DNA from: Oscillospiraceae bacterium
GTDB lineage: Bacteria; Bacillota; Clostridia; Oscillospirales; Acutalibacteraceae
Reading direction: 5' to 3'
Length of the DNA: 64,000 bases
Assembly: GCA_015065725.1 (NCBI GenBank)
Contig: SVPV01000007.1
Span: 1 to 64,000, forward strand
Shown here: positions 1 through 8,438 of the stretch, piece after piece
Layout of the letters: every line of letters begins with the position of its first letter
Position numbering within the stretch: the first letter of the stretch is position 1
The notes under the pieces: model-generated
Told to the model about the DNA's origin: nothing
The model's database searches: none
What the model saw: the letters and a program-made list of their open reading frames with translations, nothing else
Translations under genes and position numbers: made by a program

Positions 1-137
1 ATTATGTAGATACAGTCGGTCGAAATAAAAAAGTAATAGCTGAATATATAAGAAATCAGTTAGAAGAAGATTTTGCAGCAGAACAAATGAGCATAAAAAA
101 ATATATAGACCCGTTTACGGGTGACAAGAGAAAGTAG
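1..137 (+). CDS. IS200/IS605 transposase TnpA, C-terminal fragment (partial)
   Basis: An open frame enters from the left edge (first full codon at base 3) and stops with TAG at 135-137. It encodes 44 residues beginning YVDTVGRNKKVI and ending YIDPFTGDKRK. The pattern 'VDTVG.N...I..YI.NQ' followed by a 'DPFTG' tail is what I recall from C-termini of Y1 (HUH) single-strand transposases of the IS200 type. The catalytic HUH motif and Tyr lie upstream, outside the window, so activity cannot be judged. The adjoining hairpins support the call. The ORF track omits this frame because it has no start in the window. Confidence 0.75.
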   Translation, partial: YVDTVGRNKKVIAEYIRNQLEEDFAAEQMSIKKYIDPFTGDKRK

Positions 138-270
138 GCAAAAAAAGACAGCCGCACGTGAGCGGCTGCCTGAGATGGTAATGCGTTGCCAAACTTTCGA
201 GGTCCCTTTTAGGGACCTGGCCAGTAGGTGCACCTTATAGGGGCTGTGCATACCACTAGTTTACTAGTGG
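1..270 (+). mobile_element. Right end of an IS200/IS605-type insertion sequence
   Basis: The segment holds the transposase tail followed by about 130 noncoding bases rich in hairpins, the usual right-end architecture of this family. Visible stems are CAGCCGC/GCGGCTG (149-168), AGGTCCC/GGGACCT (200-218), the palindrome AGGTGCACCT (226-235) and CCACTAGT/ACTAGTGG (253-270). The last one is a likely transposase recognition hairpin. The exact cleavage point cannot be read from one end; it may lie a few bases further right, inside the 3' end of prfC. The left end lies outside the window. Confidence 0.72.
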
Positions 271-1863
271 TTATGATTCTCTGCTGAAATCTTCTAAAAT
301 AAGGTCTTTGTTCTTATCAAGAGCCCAATTTATATTCCATTCGCTTGTGAAAATAAGTAGATTGTTACCCTTGAAATCCTGTACCCAACGTGTGTCGGAG
401 GTAAGGTTTAGAGATTTCATATCAATGTCCTTATTTACAACCCAACGTATGTGCTGATAGGGAAGATTGTTTCGTACAACGTCAACCTTATATTCGTTTT
501 TAAGACGATATTCAAGCACCTCAAACTGCAATACACCAACAACGCCTACTATTACACGTTCCATACCCGAATTCGGCTCGTGGAAAATTTGTATAGCACC
601 TTCTTGTGCTATCTGCTCAACACCCTTTACAAACTGTTTACGCTTAAGACTGTCTATCTGCTCAATAAGGGCAAAATGTTCAGGTGCAAAGGTGGGTATA
701 CCCTCAAAGGTAACCTTGTTTTTGGTCTCGCAAACTGTATCGCCTATTGAGAAAATACCAGGGTCAAATACGCCTATAATATCACCTGCATAGGCTTCGT
801 TTACTATCTGTCTTTCATCAGCCATCATTTGTTGCGGCTGTGACAAACGAAGAGATTTTCCGCCTTGAACGTGATAATATTCTTTATCTCGCTCAAATTT
901 GCCCGAGCATATACGCATAAATGTCATACGGTCACGGTGAGCCTTGTTCATATTTGCCTGTATTTTAAATACAAATGCAGAAAAATCATCACTTGTAGGC
1001 TCAACACTGCCGTCTTTTGTGTTACGCGGCAGTGGGGAAGTGGTCATTTTAAGGAAATTTTCGAGAAAAGGTTCCACACCGAAATTCATAAGTGCCGAAC
1101 CGAAGAATACGGGGGTTAGCTTTCCTGTTCTAACCTTCTCTAAATCAAAGTCAAAGCTAGCACCGTCTAAAAGTTCTATTTGGTCGACAAGCTCGCGTCG
1201 CTGATATTCACCTATAAGACTGTCAAGTTTTTCTGTATCGGTAAGCTCACAGGGCGTCGGCTTTATACGCTCTTGTCCGTGATGCATTTCGCCAAAGCTC
1301 AATATCTGCCTTTTTTCGCGGTCAAACACACCTTTAAAGTCCACGCCGCAGCCGATAGGCCAGTTTATAGGATAAGTGCCTATACCAAATTCCTTTTCAA
1401 GCTCGTCAAGTAACTCAAACGGGTCACGTGCCTCACGGTCAAGCTTGTTTATAAAGGTGAATATCGGTATGTTTCTCATAGCCGTAACCTTGAAAAGCTT
1501 TCTGGTTTGTGGCTCAATACCCTTTGCGGCATCAATAACCATCACAACGCTGTCAGCTGCCATTAGTGTACGGTAGGTATCCTCCGAGAAATCTTGGTGT
1601 CCGGGTGTGTCAAGAATATTTATACAGTATCCGTCATACTGAAACTGCATTACAGAGGAGGTTATTGAAATACCTCTCTGCTTTTCAAGGTCCATCCAGT
1701 CAGAAACGGCGTGCTTGGCGGTTGCCTTGCCCTTTACCGAGCCTGCGGTTTGAATGGCACCTCCGTATAAAAGTAATTTTTCGGTCAAGGTGGTTTTACC
1801 TGCGTCAGGGTGCGATATAATCGCAAAAGTACGTCTACGCAGTATTTCGTCTTTTAAAGCCAC
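271..1863 (-). CDS. prfC: Peptide chain release factor 3 (RF3)
   Basis: RF3 is a translational GTPase that recycles RF1/RF2 from the ribosome after peptide release. The 530-residue length is full for the family. The G domain is intact: P-loop SHPDAGKTTLTE near residue 17, switch II DTPGHQDFSED near residue 85, and NKLDRE (G4) near residue 139. Domain II/III sequence follows to the end. The start is GTG at 1863-1861, preceded by AGGAG at a spacing of 9. The gene runs divergently from ypeB. The stop codon directly abuts the end hairpin of the IS200-like element, so the last residues or the 3' UTR may have been altered by the insertion. Confidence 0.96.
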   Translation of the reverse strand: MALKDEILRRRTFAIISHPDAGKTTLTEKLLLYGGAIQTAGSVKGKATAKHAVSDWMDLEKQRGISITSSVMQFQYDGYCINILDTPGHQDFSEDTYRTLMAADSVVMVIDAAKGIEPQTRKLFKVTAMRNIPIFTFINKLDREARDPFELLDELEKEFGIGTYPINWPIGCGVDFKGVFDREKRQILSFGEMHHGQERIKPTPCELTDTEKLDSLIGEYQRRELVDQIELLDGASFDFDLEKVRTGKLTPVFFGSALMNFGVEPFLENFLKMTTSPLPRNTKDGSVEPTSDDFSAFVFKIQANMNKAHRDRMTFMRICSGKFERDKEYYHVQGGKSLRLSQPQQMMADERQIVNEAYAGDIIGVFDPGIFSIGDTVCETKNKVTFEGIPTFAPEHFALIEQIDSLKRKQFVKGVEQIAQEGAIQIFHEPNSGMERVIVGVVGVLQFEVLEYRLKNEYKVDVVRNNLPYQHIRWVVNKDIDMKSLNLTSDTRWVQDFKGNNLLIFTSEWNINWALDKNKDLILEDFSRES

Positions 1864-1907
1864 TTAATATAACTCCTAACATAAGATAATCAATCACAAA
1901 CATTAAA

Positions 1908-1936
1908 ATTTTACCACAAACTTAAAGCAATATCAA
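1908..1936 (-). promoter_or_regulatory. Sigma-A-type promoter for prfC
   Basis: On the minus strand, TTGATA (1936-1931) and TAAAAT (1913-1908) are separated by 17 bases, about 45 bases upstream of the prfC GTG. Confidence 0.6.
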
Positions 1937-2009
1937 GTTTTTAATTTAATAACATAAAAAAGTGTGTTTTTGGTAAAAATATCTTAAAAAGCAAAGGGAA
2001 GTGCAAAAG

Positions 2010-3332
2010 GTGAAAAGTAAAATTTTAATTATTATAACAAGTGTGGCTTTAGCGGTAATACTCGTTTTAACTGTGGCTTTGATAGCTACTAACAGAAAAC
2101 TTAACGACTATAAGCTTGAAGCCAAAACGGAATTTTCAAAGAATTTAAGCGAACTGAGTTCTGCTATGAACAATATAACCCTTTTATTATTCAAGGCAAG
2201 ACATACTTCATCGGCGGCTGCAATGAGCGGATTTGCATCCGAGCTTTTTAGTGAAGCAGAGCTTGCTAAAAACGCTCTTGGTGAGTTGCCTATGACTTCC
2301 CGCCCTGAAACACTAAACCGCTTTTTATCTCAGGTGGGCAATTACGCACTTTCAATTTCTAAAAGTGTAATAAGAGGGGAAGAAATGACTTCAAAGCAGC
2401 AAGAAAATTTAAAAACTCTTTTTGATACTGCAGTCACTGTAGCAGATGCGGTATCGCTTTCGGACACCACCTATAACAATAGCGAATATTGGGCAAAAGA
2501 GGTTGAAAACGAGCTTTCAAGTGTAGAGAATTCCGCTCTTGCCGACAGTCTTACCGAGCTTGAGGAAAACTTGACCGATTATCCAACACTTATATATGAC
2601 GGACCTTATTCCGACCATATAATAAATAAATTGCCTATTTTTTTAGAAAACAAAGCGGAGGTAAGCAAAGAAACAGCTTTAAAAACAGCCACAGAGCTTT
2701 TAGCTGGTAGTGCTACCGAACTTAAATTTTCAGCAGAGGAAAACGGTAAAATAGCTACGTATAGATTTTCAGACACAGACATAGATATATCTATAAGTAA
2801 AAAAGGCTCATATCCCGTATATTACAGCAAAAACCGAACGGTTAATGAAAACAATATAGAGTATCAGTCGGCACTTGAAAAGGCAAAGGCATTTTTAGAA
2901 AAAGCAGGATATAAATCTATGAGGGAAACCTACTATTTTACTGACGGGGGTGTAACAGTCTTTAATTTTGCCTTCCTTGACGGTCAAACCCTTTGCTATA
3001 CCGATTTGGTAAAGGTTGGCGTAGCCTTGGATAACGGTGAAATTGTATTTTTAGAGGCTAGCGGATATCTTTATAACCATACCGAAAGAGCCTTTAAAAC
3101 ACCGACCTATACAAGTGAACAGGCATTAGAAAAGTTAAATAAAGTTTTAGTAGTAAAGGATAGTAAAATTACACTTATACCTACAAGCGGAGGGGCAGAG
3201 AAGCGTTGCTACGAGTTTTTATGTGAGGGTGATGATAAAAAGGAAATATTGGTATATATAAATGTAAATACCCTCGAAGAAGAGCAGATTTTCATTCTTC
3301 TTAAAACCGATGGCGGAACATTGGTAAAATAA
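2010..3332 (+). CDS. ypeB: Germination protein YpeB
   Basis: YpeB is a spore protein that in Bacillus is needed for stable incorporation of the cortex-lytic enzyme SleB. The product has an N-terminal membrane anchor (about residues 5-27, very hydrophobic), a helical region with the YpeB-typical stretch around NNITLLLFKARHTSSA, and C-terminal repeated PepSY-like modules (residues about 200-440). The track starts at GTG 2001, but AAAGGGAA at 1994-2000 leaves no spacing there. GTG 2010 sits 9 bases downstream of it and is preferred (440 aa). No sleB gene is adjacent, because prfC is divergent upstream. Confidence 0.88.
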   Translation: MKSKILIIITSVALAVILVLTVALIATNRKLNDYKLEAKTEFSKNLSELSSAMNNITLLLFKARHTSSAAAMSGFASELFSEAELAKNALGELPMTSRPETLNRFLSQVGNYALSISKSVIRGEEMTSKQQENLKTLFDTAVTVADAVSLSDTTYNNSEYWAKEVENELSSVENSALADSLTELEENLTDYPTLIYDGPYSDHIINKLPIFLENKAEVSKETALKTATELLAGSATELKFSAEENGKIATYRFSDTDIDISISKKGSYPVYYSKNRTVNENNIEYQSALEKAKAFLEKAGYKSMRETYYFTDGGVTVFNFAFLDGQTLCYTDLVKVGVALDNGEIVFLEASGYLYNHTERAFKTPTYTSEQALEKLNKVLVVKDSKITLIPTSGGAEKRCYEFLCEGDDKKEILVYINVNTLEEEQIFILLKTDGGTLVK

Positions 3333-3357
3333 AAAACGAAATACTTTTAAAATCCTA

Positions 3358-3424
3358 TTGACTTTTTATTTGCCGAGTGATAAACTGTACAGTCGTTGAG
3401 TGCGTTTTAGTTTGCTCGGCAAAT
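3358..3424 (+). promoter_or_regulatory. Sigma-A-type promoter nested in a 10-bp inverted repeat
   Basis: TTGACT (3358-3363), 17 bases, then TAAACT (3381-3386) forms a promoter for the antiporter gene. The arms ATTTGCCGAG (3368-3377) and CTCGGCAAAT (3415-3424) are perfect inverted repeats. One arm lies in the spacer and the other 37 bases downstream, in the leader just before the ribosome binding site. It could be an operator pair or a leader hairpin. Confidence 0.55.
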
Positions 3425-3440
3425 AAATTGAGGTGATTTT

Positions 3441-4727
3441 ATGCAGATACTTCTAAGTCTTTCTATAGCTATGCTTGCGGGTCTTATGCTGTCGCGTGTA
3501 GCAAAGCTTTTAAAACTACCTGCCGTTACGGCATATCTAGTTGCAGGTATATTCGTAGGGCCTTATGTTTTAGGCGGTTTTGGTGTAAAAGGTTTGGGCT
3601 TTATTAATATGGCCGACGTCGATTCCTATTCGCTTATATGCGATGTAGCACTAGGATTTATTGCCTTTTCAATTGGAAACGAATTTCGTCTTTCACAGCT
3701 TAAAAAAACAGGTAAGCAGGCTACTGTAATAGGCATTTTTCAAGCCGTTATTACAACCCTTATAGTAGATGCGGCTTTAATTGGATTACATTTTTTAATA
3801 CCTGATAAATTGCCTCTTTCGGCAGCCATTGTGCTTGGTGCAATAGCCTCAGCAACGGCACCTGCGGCTACGCTTATGGTTGTTCGTCAATATAAGGCAA
3901 AGGGTGAGCTTACAGATGTCCTTTTGCCCGTTGTAGCACTTGATGATGCGGTTGGTTTGATGCTTTTTGCCGTTTCTTTCGGCGTTGCAAAGGCGTTAAT
4001 GTCGGGTAAGATCGATTTGATTTCGGTTGTTGTAGAGCCGCTTTTAGAGGTTGTGCTTTCTTTAGGTTTAGGTGCTGCTATGGGAGTTGTCTTTACATTT
4101 ATAGAAAGATTTTTCCACTCTAATTCAAAACGTCTTTCAATGTCGGTTTGTTTTGTCTTTTTAACCGTTGCACTTTCAATGCTTAAGTTTGAAATTTTTG
4201 GAATACATATTGCATTTTCGTCCTTGCTTGTTTGTATGATGCTAGGCTCTGTTTTCTGTAATATATGTGATTTCTCTGAAGAACTTATGGAAAGGGTGGA
4301 CCGTTGGACATCGCCACTTTTTATGCTGTTCTTTGTTATAAGCGGTGCCGAACTTGAACTTTCCGTATTTAAAGATTTTATGGTTGTCATAATAGGCTTG
4401 GTTTATATTCTAAGTCGCTGTGTAGGTAAATATTACGGTGCTGGAATAAGTGCCAGAGCGGTTAAGGCTTCACCGAACATAGTAAAATACTTAGGTATAA
4501 CACTTTGGCCGCAGGCGGGTGTTGCACTTGGTATGGCTATAAAGTCTGCAGAGTTAGGCGAAGTTGGTACAGTAATTGCAAATATAACCCTATTCTCTGT
4601 ACTTGTTTATGAACTTTTAGGTCCAAGCTTTACAAAGTGGGCACTTACAAAGTCGGGCGATATTAAGCCCGAGGGTAAAAAGAGTTCTCGCGGTACTCTC
4701 CATAACGAACCCGCATCTTCAAAATAA
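3441..4727 (+). CDS. Cation:proton antiporter, CPA2 (KefB/NapA-like) family
   Basis: This is a polytopic membrane protein of 428 residues with about 12-13 hydrophobic segments and the Na+/H+ exchanger fold. Family-like features are the N-terminal LPAVTAYLVAGIFVGPYVLG (residues 27-46), a core segment with AIASATAPAATLMVV near residue 135, and VVALDDAVGLMLF near residue 163, whose acidic pair corresponds to the ion-binding region of these carriers. It lacks the C-terminal RCK/TrkA-N domain of full Kef systems, so it is probably a simple monovalent-cation/H+ exchanger. GAGGTGA lies 5 bases before the ATG. It is a single gene with its own promoter and a strong terminator. The transported ion cannot be told from sequence. 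Confidence 0.85.
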   Translation: MQILLSLSIAMLAGLMLSRVAKLLKLPAVTAYLVAGIFVGPYVLGGFGVKGLGFINMADVDSYSLICDVALGFIAFSIGNEFRLSQLKKTGKQATVIGIFQAVITTLIVDAALIGLHFLIPDKLPLSAAIVLGAIASATAPAATLMVVRQYKAKGELTDVLLPVVALDDAVGLMLFAVSFGVAKALMSGKIDLISVVVEPLLEVVLSLGLGAAMGVVFTFIERFFHSNSKRLSMSVCFVFLTVALSMLKFEIFGIHIAFSSLLVCMMLGSVFCNICDFSEELMERVDRWTSPLFMLFFVISGAELELSVFKDFMVVIIGLVYILSRCVGKYYGAGISARAVKASPNIVKYLGITLWPQAGVALGMAIKSAELGEVGTVIANITLFSVLVYELLGPSFTKWALTKSGDIKPEGKKSSRGTLHNEPASSK

Positions 4728-4742
4728 TAGTTTTAAATGTAT

Positions 4743-4782
4743 AATGCTGTGTATTATTTGCGATACACAGCATTAATTTTTT
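4743..4782 (+). terminator. Rho-independent terminator after the antiporter gene
   Basis: A 12-bp perfect stem, AATGCTGTGTAT/ATACACAGCATT with an 8-base loop, is followed by AATTTTTT. Confidence 0.85.
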
Positions 4783-4830
4783 CCTTAATTTAGGTGTGCA
4801 ATGCATATAACTATCACATAATTGTTTTAG

Positions 4831-4859
4831 TTGACAAATGTTCTTAAAAATAGTAAAAT
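4831..4859 (+). promoter_or_regulatory. Sigma-A promoter of the polysaccharide locus
   Basis: TTGACA (4831-4836), 17 bases, then TAAAAT (4854-4859). A leader of about 100 bases precedes the first gene. I see no recognisable riboswitch or terminator in that leader. Confidence 0.75.
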
Positions 4860-4971
4860 AGAATGTGTCTTTATATGCTGGTGTTATTATGTCCATAGGC
4901 GATTAGAAAAGCACACTTTAGGCTAATTTGTTTTTAATATTTTAAAGTAAGGTGTATTGAGGGTTACATAT

Positions 4972-5604
4972 ATGTATAGTAAATATTTTAAACGATTATT
5001 GGACTTTGTTTTATCACTGCTTGCAATAATTGTACTTTCGCCGGTCTTGCTAGCTTTGACTGTGATTGGTGCCTTTGCGATGAAAGGCAATCCGTTTTTT
5101 GCACAACTTCGCCCAGGAAAAGATGAGAAGATTTTTAAACTTATAAAGTTCCGCACAATGACCTGTGAAAAGGACAAAAACGGAGAGCTTTTACCCGATG
5201 ACGTAAGACTTACAAAGTACGGCAAATTCCTACGTTCAACATCGCTTGATGAGTTGCCTGAACTGTTTAACATTCTTAAGGGTGATATGTCAATTGTTGG
5301 TCCAAGACCGCTGTTGGTACAATATCTGCCTTTATACAATGAACAACAAAAACATCGTCATGATGTACGACCAGGGCTTACAGGGTTTGCACAGGTCAAG
5401 GGAAGAAATGGTGTTTCTTTTGAGGAACGATTTAAATTTGATATTGAATACATACAAAATATTTCATTAAAAACTGATATTGCAATTATTTTTAAAACAG
5501 TAACAATCGTTTTAAAGAGTGAAGGTATTAGCTCAAATACCTCGGAAACGATGGAATATTTTACAGGAACACCTGAAGAAGAGAAGGAGACTACAAGCGT
5601 ATGA
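4972..5604 (+). CDS. Priming undecaprenyl-phosphate sugar-phosphate transferase (PglC/WcaJ catalytic type)
   Basis: It transfers a sugar 1-phosphate from a UDP-sugar to undecaprenyl phosphate at the inner face of the membrane, the first step of repeat-unit assembly. The protein is about 210 residues, the short monotopic form: a re-entrant hydrophobic helix (LLDFVLSLLAIIVLSPVLL, residues about 10-28), KFRTM near residue 61, the catalytic-dyad region TSLDELPELFN near residue 90, and SIVGPRPLL near residue 107. ATG 4972 is chosen because GAGGG sits 8 bases upstream; the track start TTG 4957 overlaps that site. It is the first gene of the locus, directly after the promoter, and its stop overlaps the next start (ATGA). 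Confidence 0.92.
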   Translation: MYSKYFKRLLDFVLSLLAIIVLSPVLLALTVIGAFAMKGNPFFAQLRPGKDEKIFKLIKFRTMTCEKDKNGELLPDDVRLTKYGKFLRSTSLDELPELFNILKGDMSIVGPRPLLVQYLPLYNEQQKHRHDVRPGLTGFAQVKGRNGVSFEERFKFDIEYIQNISLKTDIAIIFKTVTIVLKSEGISSNTSETMEYFTGTPEEEKETTSV

Positions 5605-6566
5605 CGGATAAAACAATCCGTATTTTGTTTACAAGTGTTGGAAGGCGTGTTGAACTTGTGCAGGAATTCAAAGCTGCCGCTGAGACACTTAACTGCAAAT
5701 TAGAAATTTATGCTGCAGATATCACAGATACGGCTCCTGCACTAAACTTCTGTGACCATGCTGTAATTGTTCCGCGTATTAACGATGAGGAATACATACC
5801 TAGTTTATTAAAATATTGCAAAGAGAATAAGATTACTGCACTTATTCCTACAATTGATACCGACCTTTTGATCTTAGCAAAAAACAAAAAGGTTTTTGGG
5901 GAAGTTGGAACGTTTGTTTTAGTAAGCGATGAAGATAAGATAGCTATATGCAGAGATAAACGGTTAACATCTTCTTATTTTGAGTCAGTAGGGTTGTTAA
6001 CGCCGTATCCCATTGATAATTATAAAGATTATTGTGGTGGGTTTCCGGCATTTATAAAACCTAAGGATGGAAGTTCAAGTGTTTTTGCTTATAAGGTAAA
6101 TAATCAACAAGAGCTTGAAAATTATGCAAATCAAGTTCCGGATTATATTATTCAACCTTTTATTGATGGTACGGAGTATACGGTTGATGTTTTTTGTGAT
6201 TTTGAAGGAAATCCCATTTATATAACTCCACGAATTCGTCTTGCTGTGCGTGCAGGAGAAGTTTTAAAAACTAAAATAGACCAAGATGAAACTATTATTG
6301 ATGAAATTAAAAAGTTAATTGCTGATTATAAACCGTGCGGTGCGATTACGATTCAACTTATTCGCCAAAATAAAATGGGCAAAAATTATTATATTGAGAT
6401 AAACCCTCGATATGGTGGCGGTGCTCCTCTTACGATGAATGCGGGGGCAAATTCTGCAATCGCAGTGCTTAAACTTCTTATAGGAGAGAAGATAAGTTAT
6501 ACACCGAAAGCTGCAGTCGATGGTGCGATTTATTGTCGATTTGATCAAAGCGTAAGGGTGAAATAG
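5601..6566 (+). CDS. ATP-grasp family ligase
   Basis: ATP-grasp enzymes couple a carboxylate to an amine or thiol through an acyl phosphate. The N-terminal Rossmann-like pre-domain (TSVGRRVELV near residue 12) is followed by the ATP-grasp core: FIKPKDGSSS near residue 151 (ATP lysine), YIIQPFIDGTEYTVDVF near residue 189, and the metal-binding motif YIEINPRYGGGAP near residue 272. It resembles carbamoyl-phosphate-synthase-like ATP-grasp proteins of capsule loci. The start overlaps the preceding stop (ATGA), with AAGGAGA upstream. It is paired with a HAD gene two bases downstream, an arrangement that suggests joint action on a small precursor such as an amino acid or amino sugar. The substrate is unknown. 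Confidence 0.85.
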   Translation: MTDKTIRILFTSVGRRVELVQEFKAAAETLNCKLEIYAADITDTAPALNFCDHAVIVPRINDEEYIPSLLKYCKENKITALIPTIDTDLLILAKNKKVFGEVGTFVLVSDEDKIAICRDKRLTSSYFESVGLLTPYPIDNYKDYCGGFPAFIKPKDGSSSVFAYKVNNQQELENYANQVPDYIIQPFIDGTEYTVDVFCDFEGNPIYITPRIRLAVRAGEVLKTKIDQDETIIDEIKKLIADYKPCGAITIQLIRQNKMGKNYYIEINPRYGGGAPLTMNAGANSAIAVLKLLIGEKISYTPKAAVDGAIYCRFDQSVRVK

Positions 6567-6568
6567 TC

Positions 6569-7201
6569 GTGCTGGAAGTAAGCAAACTTTATGATGCAAC
6601 AAGTTATCTACTAAAATATTCTGTTGTTATTTTTGATTTAGATGATACATTGTATTCTGAAAAAGAATATATTAAAAGCGGTTATGCAGAAATTGCTCGC
6701 AACTTTAAACAAATTGATGATATGGAAAACAAGCTTTGGAATGCTTTTAAAGATGAAAAACCTGCAATTAATTATGTTTTAGAGCAAGAAGGTTTGTTTT
6801 CAAATGATGCTTTAAATTTTTGTCTTAATATTTATAGAAATCATATTCCCCAAATATCGCTTTATCCTGATGCTGAAAAAATGCTCGCTTCTCTTAAAAA
6901 ACAGGGAATATCACTGGGTATGATTACCGATGGCAGACCGGAGGGGCAACGTGCGAAGATTAAAGCATTAGGAATCGAGCATTTTTTTGACAAGATTATT
7001 GTAACGGATGAGCTTGGTGGTATTGAATTTAGAAAACCTAATACAATAGCATTTGAGAAAATGCAAAAACATTTTAATGTTCTATATGAAGCTATGGTCT
7101 ATTTGGGTGATAATCCTAAAAAAGATTTTATTGCACCAAAGCTATTAGGAATGAATAGTATATATTTTAAAAACCCTGATGGGTTGTATTCAAATAATTA
7201 G
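6569..7201 (+). CDS. HAD-family hydrolase
   Basis: This is a haloacid dehalogenase-superfamily phosphatase of 210 residues. Motif I is FDLDDTLYSE near residue 22 (nucleophile Asp and general acid Asp). Motif II is MITDGRPEGQ near residue 118, motif III a Lys near FRKPN, and motif IV YLGDNPKKDF near residue 181. The helical cap lies between motifs I and II, a C1 cap as in phosphoglycolate or nucleotide phosphatases. The start is GTG 6569 with GGGTGA 7 bases before it, so the gene is coupled to the ATP-grasp gene. It probably dephosphorylates a sugar or carboxylate intermediate of the same pathway; the substrate is not evident. Confidence 0.88.
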   Translation: MLEVSKLYDATSYLLKYSVVIFDLDDTLYSEKEYIKSGYAEIARNFKQIDDMENKLWNAFKDEKPAINYVLEQEGLFSNDALNFCLNIYRNHIPQISLYPDAEKMLASLKKQGISLGMITDGRPEGQRAKIKALGIEHFFDKIIVTDELGGIEFRKPNTIAFEKMQKHFNVLYEAMVYLGDNPKKDFIAPKLLGMNSIYFKNPDGLYSNN

Positions 7202-7217
7202 TAAGGAAGGGATCGAT

Positions 7218-8438
7218 ATAAACGTTTTATTTTTATCTTTATTAGATTTTGATTCATTGGATGAAAGAAATATTTATACCGATCTATTGCGTACTTTTAA
7301 CAAGAATGGACATAATTTGTATGTAATTTCTCCTGTTGAAAGACACAAAAATCAACCAACTCGCATTATAGAAAATGGTAATGTTTCAATTTTAAAACTT
7401 CGCATAGGAAATACACAAAAGACTAATATTATAGAAAAAGGTATTTCAACCTTAACCCTTGAAAATTTGGTAAAGAGCGGGATAAAAAAATATTATTCCA
7501 ATATTAAATTTGATTTGGTTTTGTATTCAACCCCTCCAATAACATTTGCAAATGTTATTGAATATGTTAAAAAACGCGATAATGCTAAAAGTTATCTTTT
7601 GCTTAAAGATATATTTCCTCAAAATGCTGTCGATATTGGTATGCTGACTAAAACCGGACTAAAATCTATTCTTTATAAATTTTTCAAAAAGAAAGAAGAA
7701 AAGTTATATTGTTTATCGGATTTTATTGGTTGTATGTCCCAAGCGAATATAGACTATTTGATAAAGAATAACACTGGTATTGATAAATCAAAACTGCATA
7801 TTAATCCGAATAGTTTTGAGGTTCAAGACATTAAATTTGATGAAGAAAAAAAGGAAGAAATTTATAATAAATATTCAATACCGAAAGATGTTACAACTTT
7901 TTTGTACGGAGGAAATTTGGGCAAACCACAGGATATACCGTTTATTATTAACTGCTTGAAATATAATCTGGATAAAGAGGATAGATATTTTGTGATTTGC
8001 GGGAACGGCACGGAATACGGCAAGTTGAAATGTTTTGTAGAAAAATATAATCCTAAAAATGTTCGACTTTTAGATTGGGTGCCGCGTGCCGAATATGAAG
8101 ATTTTATTAAATATTTTGATGTTGGCTTAATTTTTCTTGACCACCGTTTTACAATACCGAATTTCCCATCAAGATTACTTTCTTATATGCAAAGTAAAAT
8201 GCCGATTCTTGCTTGTACAGATAAGAACACTGATATTGGTAAGGTTATAACCGAAAATAATTTTGGTTGGTGGTGTGAGAGTAATGACGAAACTCTTTTC
8301 ACACAAAAAGTTGATGAAGCGATAAAATCAGATTTATCTTTGTTGGGTGAAAATGCTTTTTCTTATCTTTCTAAACACTATACAGTGGATTTAAGTTATC
8401 AAAAAATTTTAAATTGTTTTTTAAAGGAGAACATTTGA
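7218..8438 (+). CDS. Glycosyltransferase family 4 (WbuB-like)
   Basis: This is a GT-B retaining glycosyltransferase for repeat-unit assembly. The N-terminal acceptor domain (INVLFLSLLDF... YVISPVER) is like WbuB-type enzymes. The C-terminal nucleotide-sugar domain has YGGNLGKPQDI near residue 229 and a late acidic region. WbuB-type enzymes can transfer L-FucNAc, and capEFG in this locus could supply that donor, but this link is inference. The start is unusual. The track uses ATG 7179, which overlaps the HAD gene and has no ribosome binding site. AAGGAAGGG (7203-7211) sits 6 bases before ATA at 7218, exactly where homologous proteins begin with Met-Asn/Arg-(V/I)-L-F. I therefore place the start at ATA 7218, with reservation. 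Confidence 0.82.
   Translation: MNVLFLSLLDFDSLDERNIYTDLLRTFNKNGHNLYVISPVERHKNQPTRIIENGNVSILKLRIGNTQKTNIIEKGISTLTLENLVKSGIKKYYSNIKFDLVLYSTPPITFANVIEYVKKRDNAKSYLLLKDIFPQNAVDIGMLTKTGLKSILYKFFKKKEEKLYCLSDFIGCMSQANIDYLIKNNTGIDKSKLHINPNSFEVQDIKFDEEKKEEIYNKYSIPKDVTTFLYGGNLGKPQDIPFIINCLKYNLDKEDRYFVICGNGTEYGKLKCFVEKYNPKNVRLLDWVPRAEYEDFIKYFDVGLIFLDHRFTIPNFPSRLLSYMQSKMPILACTDKNTDIGKVITENNFGWWCESNDETLFTQKVDEAIKSDLSLLGENAFSYLSKHYTVDLSYQKILNCFLKENI

Noticed and set aside
60-251. 63-residue minus-strand ORF in the track
   Set aside because: It overlaps the transposase tail and the IS end hairpins and has no ribosome binding site or family-like sequence.
253-270. CCACTAGT/ACTAGTGG hairpin as the prfC terminator
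   Set aside because: No T run follows on the minus strand, and it lies with other IS end hairpins.
3887-4390. 167-residue minus-strand ORF within the antiporter gene
   Set aside because: Shadow frame rich in Ser/Thr/Lys opposite hydrophobic codons; the antiporter frame is clearly real.
4860-4971. Riboswitch or attenuator in the capsule leader
   Set aside because: I found no stable stem with a T run and no known aptamer signature in the leader.
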